The notes beneath the pieces are model-generated. The model had not been told where the DNA came from, ran no database searches, and was given only the letters and a program-made list of their open reading frames with translations. A stretch of DNA of 64,000 nucleotides, from NCBI GenBank assembly GCA_964578835.1, contig CAZOEL010000034.1, positions 1-64,000 of the forward strand, in the 5' to 3' direction. Position 1 is the first letter of the stretch. The number at the start of each line of letters is the position of its first letter. The stretch is from CAZOEL01 sp964578835. GTDB lineage: Bacteria > Desulfobacterota > Syntrophobacteria > Syntrophobacterales > Syntrophobacteraceae. Below, piece by piece: positions 49,160 to 58,590 of the stretch. The position numbers were made by a program, and so were the translations under genes.

Positions 49160-51673
49160 ATGAAGATGAGCTCCAGGTTTGGATTATGTTGTGTGGTCGT
49201 AATGGCTACGACGCTCCTGATATGGCAGGGACGCCACGATGCGGAAGCGGCAAAGCGGCCGCGCTTTTCTGCGACCATCACCTCTCCTGCCAAAAAGAGC
49301 GTTGTTGGGAGCCCAGTGCAGTTCACTGCTACGATCGCCAACGGCGTTGCGCCTTACACATATCGGTGGACGTTCAAGAAGGGGACGCCGTCTTCGCACA
49401 CCACAGCGGGATCTTTCACGGAGAACAGCATCGCCGTATCCTATCCGCCCGGGAAGAAGAAGTACACGGCCAAGCTCGTTGTGACCGACAGCAGAAAGAA
49501 GAAGGCCTCATTCAAAGTGAAATTTTCAGTCCCGACATCCTCTCCTCCTCAGCAGCCTGGCTCCATCAATTCAACTTCTGCGATTTCACCCACCACCACC
49601 CCTAGTCCGGTATCAGAGCAACAGAAGGTAAACGGAATCGATTTTCAGACCCTTGCGGCCAATGATCTGGGCATGCATTGCGGAGACCTGGATCATAGGG
49701 TGGTGAGCATTTTGCCTCCTTTTAACGCTGTCCATGCACAGGTGATACAGAAGAGCAATATTCCGAGAATATTGGATGGAAACGCCGCCGATGTCTTCTA
49801 TTCCGCCGTATCCAATCCGGCAGACCCGGCGCTTCAAAATCCTGAAACAATCCCGGTCTATAAGACCAACTTCTGGGACTTGAACCCTCGGCAGACTGGA
49901 AATTCAATTGCATTCGACGCTTATGATCCATTTTATCCTCCAGGTATCCTTTCTTCTTTCACTCTCACTGCGGACTTCGGGTTGCCTGCGCCGGACGTCG
50001 AGCGCCTCTATCTGGGAGACGGAGCGCTTGCAGCCGATCAGCAAAAAATGCCCGGCGTCGCGTCGCCTTATGCGAGCAATGAGCCGCAGAAGTTTTTGAG
50101 ATTCGATACGGACTTTCCGCTTTTCAGCACTTTCCCCTTTGGATATGTCTCCAATGGAGTGAACTGGTTCTCTGCGGACGGAATTCCGATTGCTCCTTTT
50201 GACGACGCCGGTCGTCAGAATTCCTATCCTCTGATGCGAGTGCAATCCAAAGCTGCGGTTGGAAGCTCGCTTGACGTTCCAGAAGGAACCGTCCTGGCTA
50301 CCGTCGACACGGTGCTTCCGGTGGCGGCTGAAGCCGACTGCTACAGGTGCCACGCTTCATCGAAGGATGGCGGAAACGGTGCGGCGGCTTGCCTTCCGGG
50401 TGTGGACGCCGGCTGCGCCGCCCAGGGATCTCCCAGGTCTGGGACGCATTTTACAGTGGCCTCAGCAGCCGATGACGCTTCCACCTTGCCGCCGGATGTT
50501 AAAAGGGAATGGGCTGCAGACATGAATATAATCAGGCTGCATGATGCGAAGAAAGGCACAAACCTGGAGGGCTCCACACCCGTCGTTTGTCAGAAGTGCC
50601 ACTACACGCCCGCTCTCGATCTTGCGCATGTCGGACCCAAAGGACCCGATGATCCCGACGGCAACGGGAGAGATCAGAAGATCCACAAAACCAATTCAAG
50701 AGTCTTGCACTCGTTCCATGGCGGCATGACAGATTTGTTCCCGGACGATATGCCTCCGCCAAATGACCCGCAACGAACCAATCCCGCTACGGGAGCGCCC
50801 GTCATTAATGCTTTCGTTTTGGATAAGCTAAACGAGACCTGCTATCAATGCCATCCGGGGAGGACTACAAAATGTCTTCGAGGCGCCATGTTCAATGGCG
50901 GGCTCGTCTGCAACGATTGCCACGGCGGGATGCAGCAGGTTGGGGATGATTTTTCCGCCAACATATCGGCGACTAACCCCTTCCTTGGCGGTGTTGATCT
51001 GAACAAGCGCGTTCCATGGGCTCATGAGCCTGGATGTCAGTCGTGCCACACTGGCGATGCAATCAACAACCTCGGACTCACCGATCCAAATGTTATCAAA
51101 GCGTCAGACAATATTCGCCTTTTGCAGGCCTACAGAACTACGGACAAAGCGACGGCAAAGCCTATCGTGGCTCTGAACCGACGTTTTGCGGAAAGTCAGA
51201 CTCCTGATGGAACACAAATCCTCTATCGCTTTAGCAAGGGACATGGCGGGGTATTTTGTGAAGGGTGTCATGGAAGCACCCACGCGGAATGGCCGGTAAA
51301 ACCTGATAGCGGGCAGGTAATCGCCAACGATAATCTCGTCGCGCTTCAAGCGCAGGGGTATTCCGGCAAAATCATGGAATGCAGCGTCTGCCACGTGATG
51401 AACAATATACCCTTATCGCTAAACGGTCCTCACGGTCTTCACCCGGTGGGCCATCAGCCCTGGGTCAACAGGCATGAAGATCTCGTGGGAGCCCTCACTC
51501 TCAATTCCTGTCGAGCCTGTCACGGCGTAAACGGGGAGGGGACCGTGCTGTCAAAGACTCCTATAGACCGCACTTTAACGGCAGAAGGAGCGAATAAGTC
51601 TTTTACCGCCGGCGCGCAGATCGGATGTGGTCATTGCCATGGGAATCCTATGACTGGAGGAGGCGGCGACTAA
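49160..51673 (+). CDS. Exported nine-haem-motif cytochrome with N-terminal PKD-like domain
   Basis: An 837-residue exported protein. A signal peptide precedes a PKD/Ig-like domain (about 38-135, VVGSPVQFTATIANGVAPYT), a Ser/Thr/Pro linker and a long C-terminal region. Nine CxxCH motifs are seen: CYRCH, CQKCH, CYQCH, CNDCH, CQSCH, CEGCH, CSVCH, CRACH and CGHCH, clustered in the second half. It is probably a periplasmic or surface electron-transfer protein; PKD domains are often outward-facing. It follows a di-haem peroxidase-like gene. AAGGAGG precedes the ATG. The substrate is unknown. Confidence 0.88.
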   Translation: MKMSSRFGLCCVVVMATTLLIWQGRHDAEAAKRPRFSATITSPAKKSVVGSPVQFTATIANGVAPYTYRWTFKKGTPSSHTTAGSFTENSIAVSYPPGKKKYTAKLVVTDSRKKKASFKVKFSVPTSSPPQQPGSINSTSAISPTTTPSPVSEQQKVNGIDFQTLAANDLGMHCGDLDHRVVSILPPFNAVHAQVIQKSNIPRILDGNAADVFYSAVSNPADPALQNPETIPVYKTNFWDLNPRQTGNSIAFDAYDPFYPPGILSSFTLTADFGLPAPDVERLYLGDGALAADQQKMPGVASPYASNEPQKFLRFDTDFPLFSTFPFGYVSNGVNWFSADGIPIAPFDDAGRQNSYPLMRVQSKAAVGSSLDVPEGTVLATVDTVLPVAAEADCYRCHASSKDGGNGAAACLPGVDAGCAAQGSPRSGTHFTVASAADDASTLPPDVKREWAADMNIIRLHDAKKGTNLEGSTPVVCQKCHYTPALDLAHVGPKGPDDPDGNGRDQKIHKTNSRVLHSFHGGMTDLFPDDMPPPNDPQRTNPATGAPVINAFVLDKLNETCYQCHPGRTTKCLRGAMFNGGLVCNDCHGGMQQVGDDFSANISATNPFLGGVDLNKRVPWAHEPGCQSCHTGDAINNLGLTDPNVIKASDNIRLLQAYRTTDKATAKPIVALNRRFAESQTPDGTQILYRFSKGHGGVFCEGCHGSTHAEWPVKPDSGQVIANDNLVALQAQGYSGKIMECSVCHVMNNIPLSLNGPHGLHPVGHQPWVNRHEDLVGALTLNSCRACHGVNGEGTVLSKTPIDRTLTAEGANKSFTAGAQIGCGHCHGNPMTGGGGD

Positions 51674-51712
51674 GAATCCTTGACAAAGGTTGCTTTGCGC
51701 GATCAGACATTC

Positions 51713-51784
51713 ACTCTCATGCCGGTCTAAGGGAAGCTTATCGGAAGCGCTTCCGATAAGCTTCCCTTAGACCGGCATGAGAGT
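51713..51784. repeat. Perfect 72-bp palindrome
   Basis: Thirty-six bases pair exactly with the following thirty-six with no spacer, centred between 51748 and 51749 (core CGGAAGCGCTTCCG; outer ends ACTCTCATGCC and GGCATGAGAGT). It starts 39 bases after the multihaem cytochrome stop and ends where the transposase remnant becomes readable. No U tract follows. It could be a strong terminator-like hairpin, a recombination or IS footprint, or an assembly artefact. The pairing is checked base by base. Confidence 0.9.
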
Positions 51785-51979
51785 AGATCTTGATGAGGCT
51801 ATGCTTTGGTATCTTTACAAAACGCTTACTTTGCTCGAGGATCGCTTCAGGTCTCTCAAAAGCGATCTGGAACTTCGCCGATGCATCACCGGCTGGATCG
51901 AAGATCCGAGTGACATCTTTTCACCAACCTCTGCGCCTGACATCTTCTTTTGATCGCAATACAACGAAAGCTTAAAAAT
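51783..51979 (+). pseudogene. Decayed IS transposase C-terminal fragment
   Basis: The frame from 51783 reads DEAMLWYLYKTLTLLEDRF then RSLKSDLELR, like the region around the catalytic Glu of IS4/IS1634-type DDE transposases. After a frameshift it continues RPMHHRLDRRSE-stop-HLF, then TNLCA-stop-HLLLIAIQRK, matching the usual RPxxHRxxxRxxAHxFxxxxAYHL pattern. Two in-frame stops and one shift show it is dead. The rest of the gap up to 52369 holds nothing I can name. Confidence 0.65.
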
Positions 51980-52369
51980 TGATTCAGCAGTTCTCATTTT
52001 GAACCTGATAGTTGGATCTTGTAGGGTAGGTGCAGCTTCATCGCGCCCATCATCTGGCGCATGGAGCCGTTTTTGGGTGGGCAGGAAATACTCTGTCCAC
52101 TCTACGGACACCAAAATGGGAACTGCTGATTGCGAATTCCTCCGTTTGCACTGACGGCGTTCGTATGGTATCTATCACCCCGATCTTCAATAGAGACGGC
52201 GCATTCAAATACTCATCGCACAGAATTTTTTTGAACGTCTCCTCAGTCATGCATGCCCAGTTCGCCGGCATGGTGAAGGCGGTGTTCAACAAAGCAGATT
52301 CTGTCTTTCGCTTGAGCGTCGGATATCGCACAGCATTATTAAGTATATAGAATAACGGGAATTTCCATA

Positions 52370-53131
52370 ATGGACAAGCTCGAAAGCTATCTACAAAGAA
52401 TCGTGGAAATTCTTCCCCACGAAGCCTGTTTGCTGAGAAACGGCGAAATCTTCTCCTCAAACCCCCTGTTCGCCGCATCGATAGACAAGAACGACTTCAT
52501 GAAGTTTATCGGAGAAGAAGAAAGAAAAGCGCCGTATCCGCCCTTCAGATCGCGAGGAGTCCTTTACCTGCTGACCTCCCTACGCCTGGATGAAGTCTAT
52601 ACGCTCGTTTTTCTATCCAAGCGCAATAAGTATGCGCTCGTTACCGATCCGCTCACGGGAGTCCTGCATCGGGAGTGCTTCGAGAAGATTTCTTTCCAGC
52701 TCATCGAAGAAGCCGAAGCGCTCGAGCAAACGTTCGCCATCCTTTTCATCGATCTCGATGGATTCAAAGCCGTCAACGACACTTGGGGGCATGAGAGCGG
52801 CGACCTGGTTCTGAGGGAGACGGCAGACAGAATGTCACGGATAGTCAGGGATGGGGATTTCTGCTTCCGCATGGGCGGCGACGAATTCCTGATCATCATG
52901 AACGACATCAAAGACAAATTGCACTCCTGCCTGCTCGCAAGACGCCTCATTACCTCCATTTCCGCTCCTATCCCGCTTTCTAACGACGCTCATGCGCAGA
53001 TTGGCGCCAGCATAGGCATTGTGGCCTATCCGGTGGACGGCGTAGAGCTCGAAGAACTGCTCCAGAAGGCTGACGCGGCAATGTACAGGGCGAAAAAGCT
53101 CGGTAAAAATAATTATCAACTCCACCAATGA
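52370..53131 (+). CDS. GGDEF diguanylate cyclase
   Basis: A 253-residue protein. The first 90 residues form a small unidentified domain, and the rest is a GGDEF domain with intact active site RMGGDEFLI. An inhibitory I-site RxxD (RDGD) lies exactly five residues upstream. It should make cyclic di-GMP with product inhibition. No membrane segment is present. It lies 13 bases before the cheZ gene, linking c-di-GMP synthesis with CheY control; that link is inferred from position. Confidence 0.9.
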   Translation: MDKLESYLQRIVEILPHEACLLRNGEIFSSNPLFAASIDKNDFMKFIGEEERKAPYPPFRSRGVLYLLTSLRLDEVYTLVFLSKRNKYALVTDPLTGVLHRECFEKISFQLIEEAEALEQTFAILFIDLDGFKAVNDTWGHESGDLVLRETADRMSRIVRDGDFCFRMGGDEFLIIMNDIKDKLHSCLLARRLITSISAPIPLSNDAHAQIGASIGIVAYPVDGVELEELLQKADAAMYRAKKLGKNNYQLHQ

Positions 53132-53144
53132 GGCGCCTCATATC

Positions 53145-53837
53145 ATGATTACGGAAGCAGAGATTGTCGACCAGTTGACGGAAAGCGTGACCGGAAGGGT
53201 TTCTGAAATAGTAAAAGACAGCCTCTCCCAGATCGTTCAGCAGGAGATTTCGATTGCTCTGGCCAAGGCGCTCGATCAGGGGCAGTTCTACAGGACCGTG
53301 AACGAGGAGGTCATCGATGGAATCGGGAGCATCTATTCCGAGATCCTCTCAGTGAAGAAGAGCCTGAATGCGGATTCTTCTACAGAGTCCCTTAGCCTCC
53401 TCAACGAATCCGACAGCATCCTGGACGGCATTATCAAAGCGACTGAACGGGCGACGTTGAAGATCCTCGACTGCCTCGAGCATATGCAGCAGGAGATGAA
53501 CGAACTGAGAAAGCTGGTTGACCACAACGTATCGGTCGCAGAAAAATTGGATCGGCTCGATAGAGTGATCCTGAATGTAATGACTGAATTGAGCTTTCAG
53601 GACTTGACCGGCCAGCAGGTCAAACGGGTTATTGAATCGTTGAAAAAGGTGGAGGACATTGTTTTCAACGTTTATGCCACATCGGAAATACTCAAGAAGT
53701 CGAAGGAACAGTCGCCGGAGTGCGGCGTCGCTGAAATCAGAGAGAAGGTGAAAGCATTTCTAGGCGACGCCAAGAGCAAGAAGAGCATGATCGATCAAGA
53801 AGGAGTCGACTCACTGCTTGAACAGATGGGATTTTAG
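53145..53837 (+). CDS. cheZ: CheZ-type CheY-phosphate phosphatase
   Basis: A 230-residue helical protein. The catalytic segment ELSFQDLTGQQVKRVIES carries D153 and Q157, equivalent to D143 and Q147 of E. coli CheZ. The extreme C-terminus, VDSLLEQMGF, matches the CheY-binding peptide of CheZ. It should dephosphorylate one of the CheY proteins of the array 33 kb away. The gene's stop sits just inside the truncated creD reading frame. Confidence 0.88.
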   Translation: MITEAEIVDQLTESVTGRVSEIVKDSLSQIVQQEISIALAKALDQGQFYRTVNEEVIDGIGSIYSEILSVKKSLNADSSTESLSLLNESDSILDGIIKATERATLKILDCLEHMQQEMNELRKLVDHNVSVAEKLDRLDRVILNVMTELSFQDLTGQQVKRVIESLKKVEDIVFNVYATSEILKKSKEQSPECGVAEIREKVKAFLGDAKSKKSMIDQEGVDSLLEQMGF

Positions 53838-54969
53838 GCGCAAACGCTCAGATTGCGTATGGTTATTGCCAAAGGAGGGCGGGACCAAGTCATACGTTAA
53901 GTATGCCCATTTCCTGCCAGATAATCTCACTCTGAACGCCAATCTCTCTCCTGAGGTGCGATACAGGAGCATCTACCGCGCTGTCCTTTACAACGCTCAG
54001 ATAAGTATCGAGGCGGATTTTTCGGAGCCTCTGTCCGTAGATGGCATCATTTCCGGGGGCGACCCCCTGTGGCGAGAGGCATTCCTTACAGTGGGAGTTT
54101 CTGACCTCAAAGGAATCAGGAGCTTGGTTGGATCGCTAGCAGAGGATGTCTCGCTTGCTCCCGAGCCGGGTATGCGAACGGGAGATTTATCCGGGGCAGG
54201 GTTCACTTTCAAGACGCCGCTGACGCCCGGCAATGCGCCTGGCCGTTTTAAGTTCAGCATGAGCCTGAATGGAAGCGATGAGTTAAAAGTAGCCCCCTTA
54301 GGCAGGCAGACCAGGATGACCGCATCCTCATCCTGGGGAGATCCGAGCTTCATAGGGGAGTTCCTTCCCGAGAGGCGAGAGATAAGCGATTCATCGTTCA
54401 ACGCCTTATGGAGCGTCACACACCTGAACAGGAACTTCCCCCAATCATGGGCAGGAGCGGAGCCCTCGTTGAGCCGGGCCTCCTTTGGCGTAAAGCTCCT
54501 TCTTCCCGTTGATGAGTACCAGAAGAACTCAAGGTCTGTGAAGTACGCAATTATGTTCGTCGCACTCACTTTTCTCACCTTCATCATCATAGACGTCTTA
54601 AACAAAAGCCCGTTCCATCCAATCCACTATGGGCTCATCGGATTTGCGCTGATTCTGTTTTTCGTGATTTTGCTCTCTGTCTCGGAACACCTCTCATTCA
54701 ATGTCTCCTACTTGATGGCGGCGATCTCCGTGGTGGCGCTGATCTCCGCATACACGCACGGGGTCACCCGAAGCGCAAGGGTCTCCCTTGTCATCGGAGC
54801 TGTGCTTTCAGCCCTCTATATATTCTTGTTCGTGTTGTTGCAACTTGTAGACTATGCGCTGCTTTTTGGCAGTCTAGGCCTCTTTGCAGCCCTTGCCCTT
54901 GTAATGCACCTCACGCGTAGGATAGACTGGTTTGTCGTAGTGAAGCCGACTGCGGCGGTGAGTGAGTGA
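53838..54969 (+). pseudogene. creD: 5'-truncated creD (inner membrane protein CreD)
   Basis: About 377 codons of the CreD family are readable: YAHFLPDNLTLNANLSPEV, GDPLWREAFLTVGVSDLKGI, EFLPERREISDSSFNALW, DEYQKNSRSVKYAIMF and four to five C-terminal membrane helices ending RRIDWFVV. CreD is normally about 450 residues. The N-terminal membrane helix and the following GPxLxxP-type segment are missing. The reading frame begins inside cheZ without a credible start or ribosome-binding site. The gene was therefore probably cut when the dgc-cheZ segment became adjacent. The remaining frame is intact, so the loss may be recent. Confidence 0.72.
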
Positions 54970-55042
54970 GAGCTCTCGCCGCGCCGCTCGACCAAAGAGG
55001 GGTGGACAACGTTTGATGTAGCATGAGGGGGACGCCTGGGCC

Positions 55043-55723
55043 ATGAAGCCGAGGATTTTGATTGTGGAAGATGAGCCGGCCATTGCAGACAACATCCAGT
55101 ACGCTCTTGAGACAGAAGGGTTCGAGACGGTCCGCCTCTCTTCGGGGGCGCAGGTCCTCCCGCTCCTGGTCGCCGAACCTATCGATCTGATCGTGCTGGA
55201 TATTGGACTTCCGGACGTGAGCGGGCTCGAGCTCTGCAAAGAGATCCGAAAGCATCTTTCCGTGCCCGTGATCTTTCTTACCGCAAGGGCGGATGAGGTT
55301 GACCGGGTGGTGGGACTTGAAATCGGGGCGGACGATTACGTGACGAAGCCCTTTAGCCCGAGAGAGCTTTCGGCCAGAGTGAAAGCGGTGCTTCGCAGGA
55401 CCAGACCGGATGATGTCCGGACGCCTTCCGGCAGGGTCTTCCAGGTGAACGAGTCCAAGTGCAGGATAACCTATCTCGGGCGATTCCTGGAGCTCTCGCG
55501 CTACGAGTACGAGATCCTGAAGACCTTCATCCGTCGCCCAGGGCATGTGTTTTCCAGGGATCAACTCATGGAGCTCGTCTGGGAGGAGCCCGGCGCAAGT
55601 CTAGACCGTACGGTCGACGCCCACATCAAGAACATACGCGCCAAGTTGAAGGCGCTGGAGCCTGAAATGGATCCCATCGTCACACATCGGGGCATGGGAT
55701 ACTCTTTGCGAGAGGACCTATGA
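55043..55723 (+). CDS. creB: CreB-like OmpR-family response regulator
   Basis: A 226-residue regulator. The receiver has ILIVEDEPA, phospho-acceptor Asp in LIVLDIGLPDVSG and Lys in VTKPFSP. The C-terminal winged helix has LSRYEYEILKTF, GHVFSRDQLMELVW and VDAHIKNIRAKL. Order creD-creB-creC and similarity to CreB/BlrA support the name. In enterobacteria it controls creD and metabolic or beta-lactam-response genes; whether that holds here is unknown. The ATGA overlap at 55720 couples it to creC. Confidence 0.88.
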   Translation: MKPRILIVEDEPAIADNIQYALETEGFETVRLSSGAQVLPLLVAEPIDLIVLDIGLPDVSGLELCKEIRKHLSVPVIFLTARADEVDRVVGLEIGADDYVTKPFSPRELSARVKAVLRRTRPDDVRTPSGRVFQVNESKCRITYLGRFLELSRYEYEILKTFIRRPGHVFSRDQLMELVWEEPGASLDRTVDAHIKNIRAKLKALEPEMDPIVTHRGMGYSLREDL

Positions 55724-57171
55724 GCCTGGGGGGCAGGATATTCTTCGCTTATCTATTCATCTTTGTCATCTGCTTCTACTACCCTGTCGACTGGCTTGCG
55801 AGAGATCTTCGCACTCGCTACGTCGAAGGAGTGGAAGATCCCCTGGTAGACCAGGCAAACATCCTCGCTGCATTGGTTGAAGCCGACATGGAAATCGGCA
55901 TCTTCTCCGCTGAGCGGTGCTATAGGGTTTTTGAGGAAGCCTATGGGCGCGCCCTGTCCGCCGATATCTACAGTTTGGCCAAAAGGCGCGTAGACATTTG
56001 CGTCTACATAACCGATGCCTCGGGGAGGGTCATCTTTGATTCCGAGGACAAGTCGAACATTGGAGCGGATTACTCTTCCTGGCGAGACGTGGCGCTTACC
56101 CTGCGAGGCAAGTATGGGGCGAGGACCACGCACCGGGATGCCTCCACGGCCGTGCTGTACGTCGCCGCACCCATAATCGTCAATGGCGAGACGGTCGGCG
56201 TTCTCACTGTCGGCAAGCCTACGACCAATGTCAATCAGTTCATGAAGACCGCCGTTCCGCGCATCCTCAGGATAGGCGGCATATCGTTGGCCGCAGCTGT
56301 CCTGATGAGCCTCATCGTCTCCTATTGGATCAGCAGGCCTATCGGAAAGCTCACAAAATATGCCGACGATGTGCGGGATGGCAAGCCTACTGAGCTTCCG
56401 AAGCTTGGAAAGCACGAGCTTAGCGAAATGGCTTTGGCGTTTGAGAAAATGAGAGAAGCCCTGGAGGGGAAGAAGTATGTGGAGCGCTACGTGCAAACGC
56501 TCACACATGAGCTCAAGAGTCCCTTGTCGGCCATCGTGGGCGCTGCGGAGCTACTCGATGAGGAGATGCCCGCTGAGGCCCGCGCCAGGTTTCTCTCGAA
56601 CATACGCACCGAGGCGGATCGCTTGCGGGAAATCGTGGACCGTATGCTCGAGCTTTCCGCACTGGAGAATAGGAAAATGCTCGGCAACGTCGAACCCATC
56701 CAGTTCGCCGCCCTGCTTGAATCGGTGCTCGAGAGCAAGGAAACTTTCCTCTCCCGCAAGAGTTTAAGGGTTTCTGTCAACGCACCCGCTAGTATAGCCG
56801 TGCAAGGGGATCCCTTCCTGATCCGCCAAGCCGTATCCAATCTCATTCAGAACGCTGTGGACTTTAGCCCCTTGCACGGGCGCATAGAGGTCTGCGCCTG
56901 CCTATCTGGCAGGGAGCTCATTCTTCTGGTTGATGACGAAGGTCCAGGCGTCGCCGACTATGCCATCAAAAAGGCTTTCGACAGGTTCTTCTCACTGCAG
57001 AGGCCTGACACCGGAAAGAAGAGCACCGGACTGGGGTTGAACTTCGTGAAACAGGTCGCTCACCTTCACAAAGGAGATGTCTCCATCGAGAACCGTTCAC
57101 CCCAAGGGCTTCGCGCCAAGCTTACGCTCGGCCTGGAACCAGCCAGTCCGTCTGAGACCGCTCAAGGTTGA
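55720..57171 (+). CDS. creC: CreC-like sensor histidine kinase
   Basis: A 483-residue membrane kinase. TM1 is near 8-27, then an extracytoplasmic CreC-type sensor domain (RVDICVYITDASGRVIFDSE; GVLTVGKPTTNVNQF), TM2 at about 182-205 and HAMP. HisKA has the phospho-acceptor His in QTLTHELKSPLSA. The ATPase has N box NLIQNAVDFS, G1 DDEGPGV and G2 STGLGLNFVKQ. It pairs with CreB by overlap. The signal is unknown. The truncated creD upstream would be its classic target. Confidence 0.9.
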   Translation: MSLGGRIFFAYLFIFVICFYYPVDWLARDLRTRYVEGVEDPLVDQANILAALVEADMEIGIFSAERCYRVFEEAYGRALSADIYSLAKRRVDICVYITDASGRVIFDSEDKSNIGADYSSWRDVALTLRGKYGARTTHRDASTAVLYVAAPIIVNGETVGVLTVGKPTTNVNQFMKTAVPRILRIGGISLAAAVLMSLIVSYWISRPIGKLTKYADDVRDGKPTELPKLGKHELSEMALAFEKMREALEGKKYVERYVQTLTHELKSPLSAIVGAAELLDEEMPAEARARFLSNIRTEADRLREIVDRMLELSALENRKMLGNVEPIQFAALLESVLESKETFLSRKSLRVSVNAPASIAVQGDPFLIRQAVSNLIQNAVDFSPLHGRIEVCACLSGRELILLVDDEGPGVADYAIKKAFDRFFSLQRPDTGKKSTGLGLNFVKQVAHLHKGDVSIENRSPQGLRAKLTLGLEPASPSETAQG

Positions 57172-57297
57172 GATTTCAACGATCATTCACAGGGCCTTGC
57201 TGAAAGAGCATCAACTCCGCTTGCCTCGTCCGGGTGGTGGGGCTTCGTGCGGCTTAATTTACGAAGAGCGATAGCGAGATCGGCAGGCCTGGATGCC

Positions 57298-58113
57298 TTA
57301 CCCTCTATAATAGCATTGATTCGCAGAAGCCTTCTTCCAGTCTGAGTACGCGACGACAGTGGTAGAGACGTCGATTCCGCGAGCAACCTCCGGGCTGGGG
57401 GCTAAGAGCCACTCCCAGGTGTGCTCAGCTCTGGGAAGCTTCACTCCATAAAGAGGGTCCCATTCCTCGACTTGGTTGTTATTCAATCTGATGCGTCGAA
57501 CGGCCGCATCGGTGATCAATCCGGTATGGCCGGGAAGTCTACGCAGATAGTCGAGGTGCGCTTCTATGAGGTTCCTCATGAAAGCATCGGTTGTCTTCTC
57601 ACATAGCCCCTTGAGGCATCTTTCCGGAACATGGGGTAGCTGGGAGAGGAGATTGACGGAGAGCGTGAGGTCCAGTTCGGGCTCGTCAACGAACAATGTA
57701 GGATGAGATATTGGCAGAATGGTATCGTGGTTGTGATTGATCTGCCCGAGGCGGTCCATCACTCCTGTGACATCGGCGGATATTTGCTCCACATTCCGCA
57801 ACCGCCAGGCGGCAAAGCGGCTTGACAAAGGATGAACGATATCCACGAGCGCCACTTTATGGAATGCTTCCGAAAGCTCCCTGAGAGGGATGTCATGGAG
57901 CAGGCCAGCCCCCAACACCACCACTGTACGGCGTTTTTTGCATTGATCTACCGCTTCAAGAATAAGCTGTCGTGTTCGGGCGATGTGCGGCGCCCAAGCC
58001 TGCTTGCATCTGCGATAGCGGGCCTGCACCTGGATGGAAGAGTGCAGAAACCCCATGGATCGCGCTGTTCTTGAGCATGGAGTCGTAAGGAATTCAAGGA
58101 ATTCAAGAATCAT
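57298..58113 (-). CDS. Unrecognised protein with a nucleotide/SAM-binding-like motif
   Basis: A 271-residue soluble protein that I cannot name. Residues 55-85 read TVVVLGAGLLHDIPLRELSE followed by VALVDIVHPLSSRF, a glycine-rich loop and acidic strand end as in Rossmann-fold methyltransferases. The C-terminal third contains AEHTWEWLLAPSPEVARGID. The start at 58113 (GGGAG upstream) leaves 17 bases to the previous minus-strand gene, suggesting a two-gene operon; a longer start at 58251 would overlap that gene. The function is unknown. Confidence 0.6.
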   Translation of the reverse strand: MILEFLEFLTTPCSRTARSMGFLHSSIQVQARYRRCKQAWAPHIARTRQLILEAVDQCKKRRTVVVLGAGLLHDIPLRELSEAFHKVALVDIVHPLSSRFAAWRLRNVEQISADVTGVMDRLGQINHNHDTILPISHPTLFVDEPELDLTLSVNLLSQLPHVPERCLKGLCEKTTDAFMRNLIEAHLDYLRRLPGHTGLITDAAVRRIRLNNNQVEEWDPLYGVKLPRAEHTWEWLLAPSPEVARGIDVSTTVVAYSDWKKASANQCYYRG

Positions 58114-58130
58114 TTTGCGAAGGTTCTCCC

Positions 58131-58475
58131 TTAGCTGAACAGAAGATGATTCACGAATGCTGAACTGCTTGGCGCTACAGCATACAAAACAGTTGTGGCA
58201 AGCCTTCGTGAAGTGGGATCCGAGAGAAGCTGCTCCACCGTAAAACTGCACGATGACAAACTTTTTAACCGCATCCTAAGAAATGGCGCACAGTATGGGC
58301 GAAGCTGATAATCAATGAGTGCTCCTTGCTGGATGCACACGGGCTGGGGAGTCGTCATCCGAAAGCGCTTCTCCGGTAGGGTGATGCGCTCGAGATTCCG
58401 AGCATCGCAAAAAACGCAGAAGACATTCTCCATTCCCAACGGTAGGCGCATGCGGGTCTCGGATATGTGGATCAT
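58131..58475 (-). CDS. Hypothetical protein upstream of the Rossmann-like gene
   Basis: A 114-residue soluble protein with no family I recognise. A strong ribosome-binding site (GAGGAGAG, about six bases before ATG) and the tight spacing to the next gene argue that it is real. Four Cys are in the first two thirds (VFCVFCDARNLE, QPVCIQQG, LRPYCAPF), so metal binding is possible. The N-terminal phrase MIHISETRMRLPLGMENVF looks like a normal protein start. Function unknown. Confidence 0.5.
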   Translation of the reverse strand: MIHISETRMRLPLGMENVFCVFCDARNLERITLPEKRFRMTTPQPVCIQQGALIDYQLRPYCAPFLRMRLKSLSSCSFTVEQLLSDPTSRRLATTVLYAVAPSSSAFVNHLLFS

Positions 58476-58590
58476 GGAACTCTCCTCGTCGTATCAGCAT
58501 AATTACAGTTCAAGAAATCCATCTTGCCAAGGGGCTTTGCAGATGATCACACATTATCTTAAAGGATAGTGAGAAGGAAAAGGAGATCCG

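Noticed and set aside
52050..52478. Minus-strand frame of 142 codons overlapping the start of the cyclase gene
   Set aside because: It has no recognisable domain, overlaps the start of a clear GGDEF gene, and its N-terminal part is antisense to that gene.
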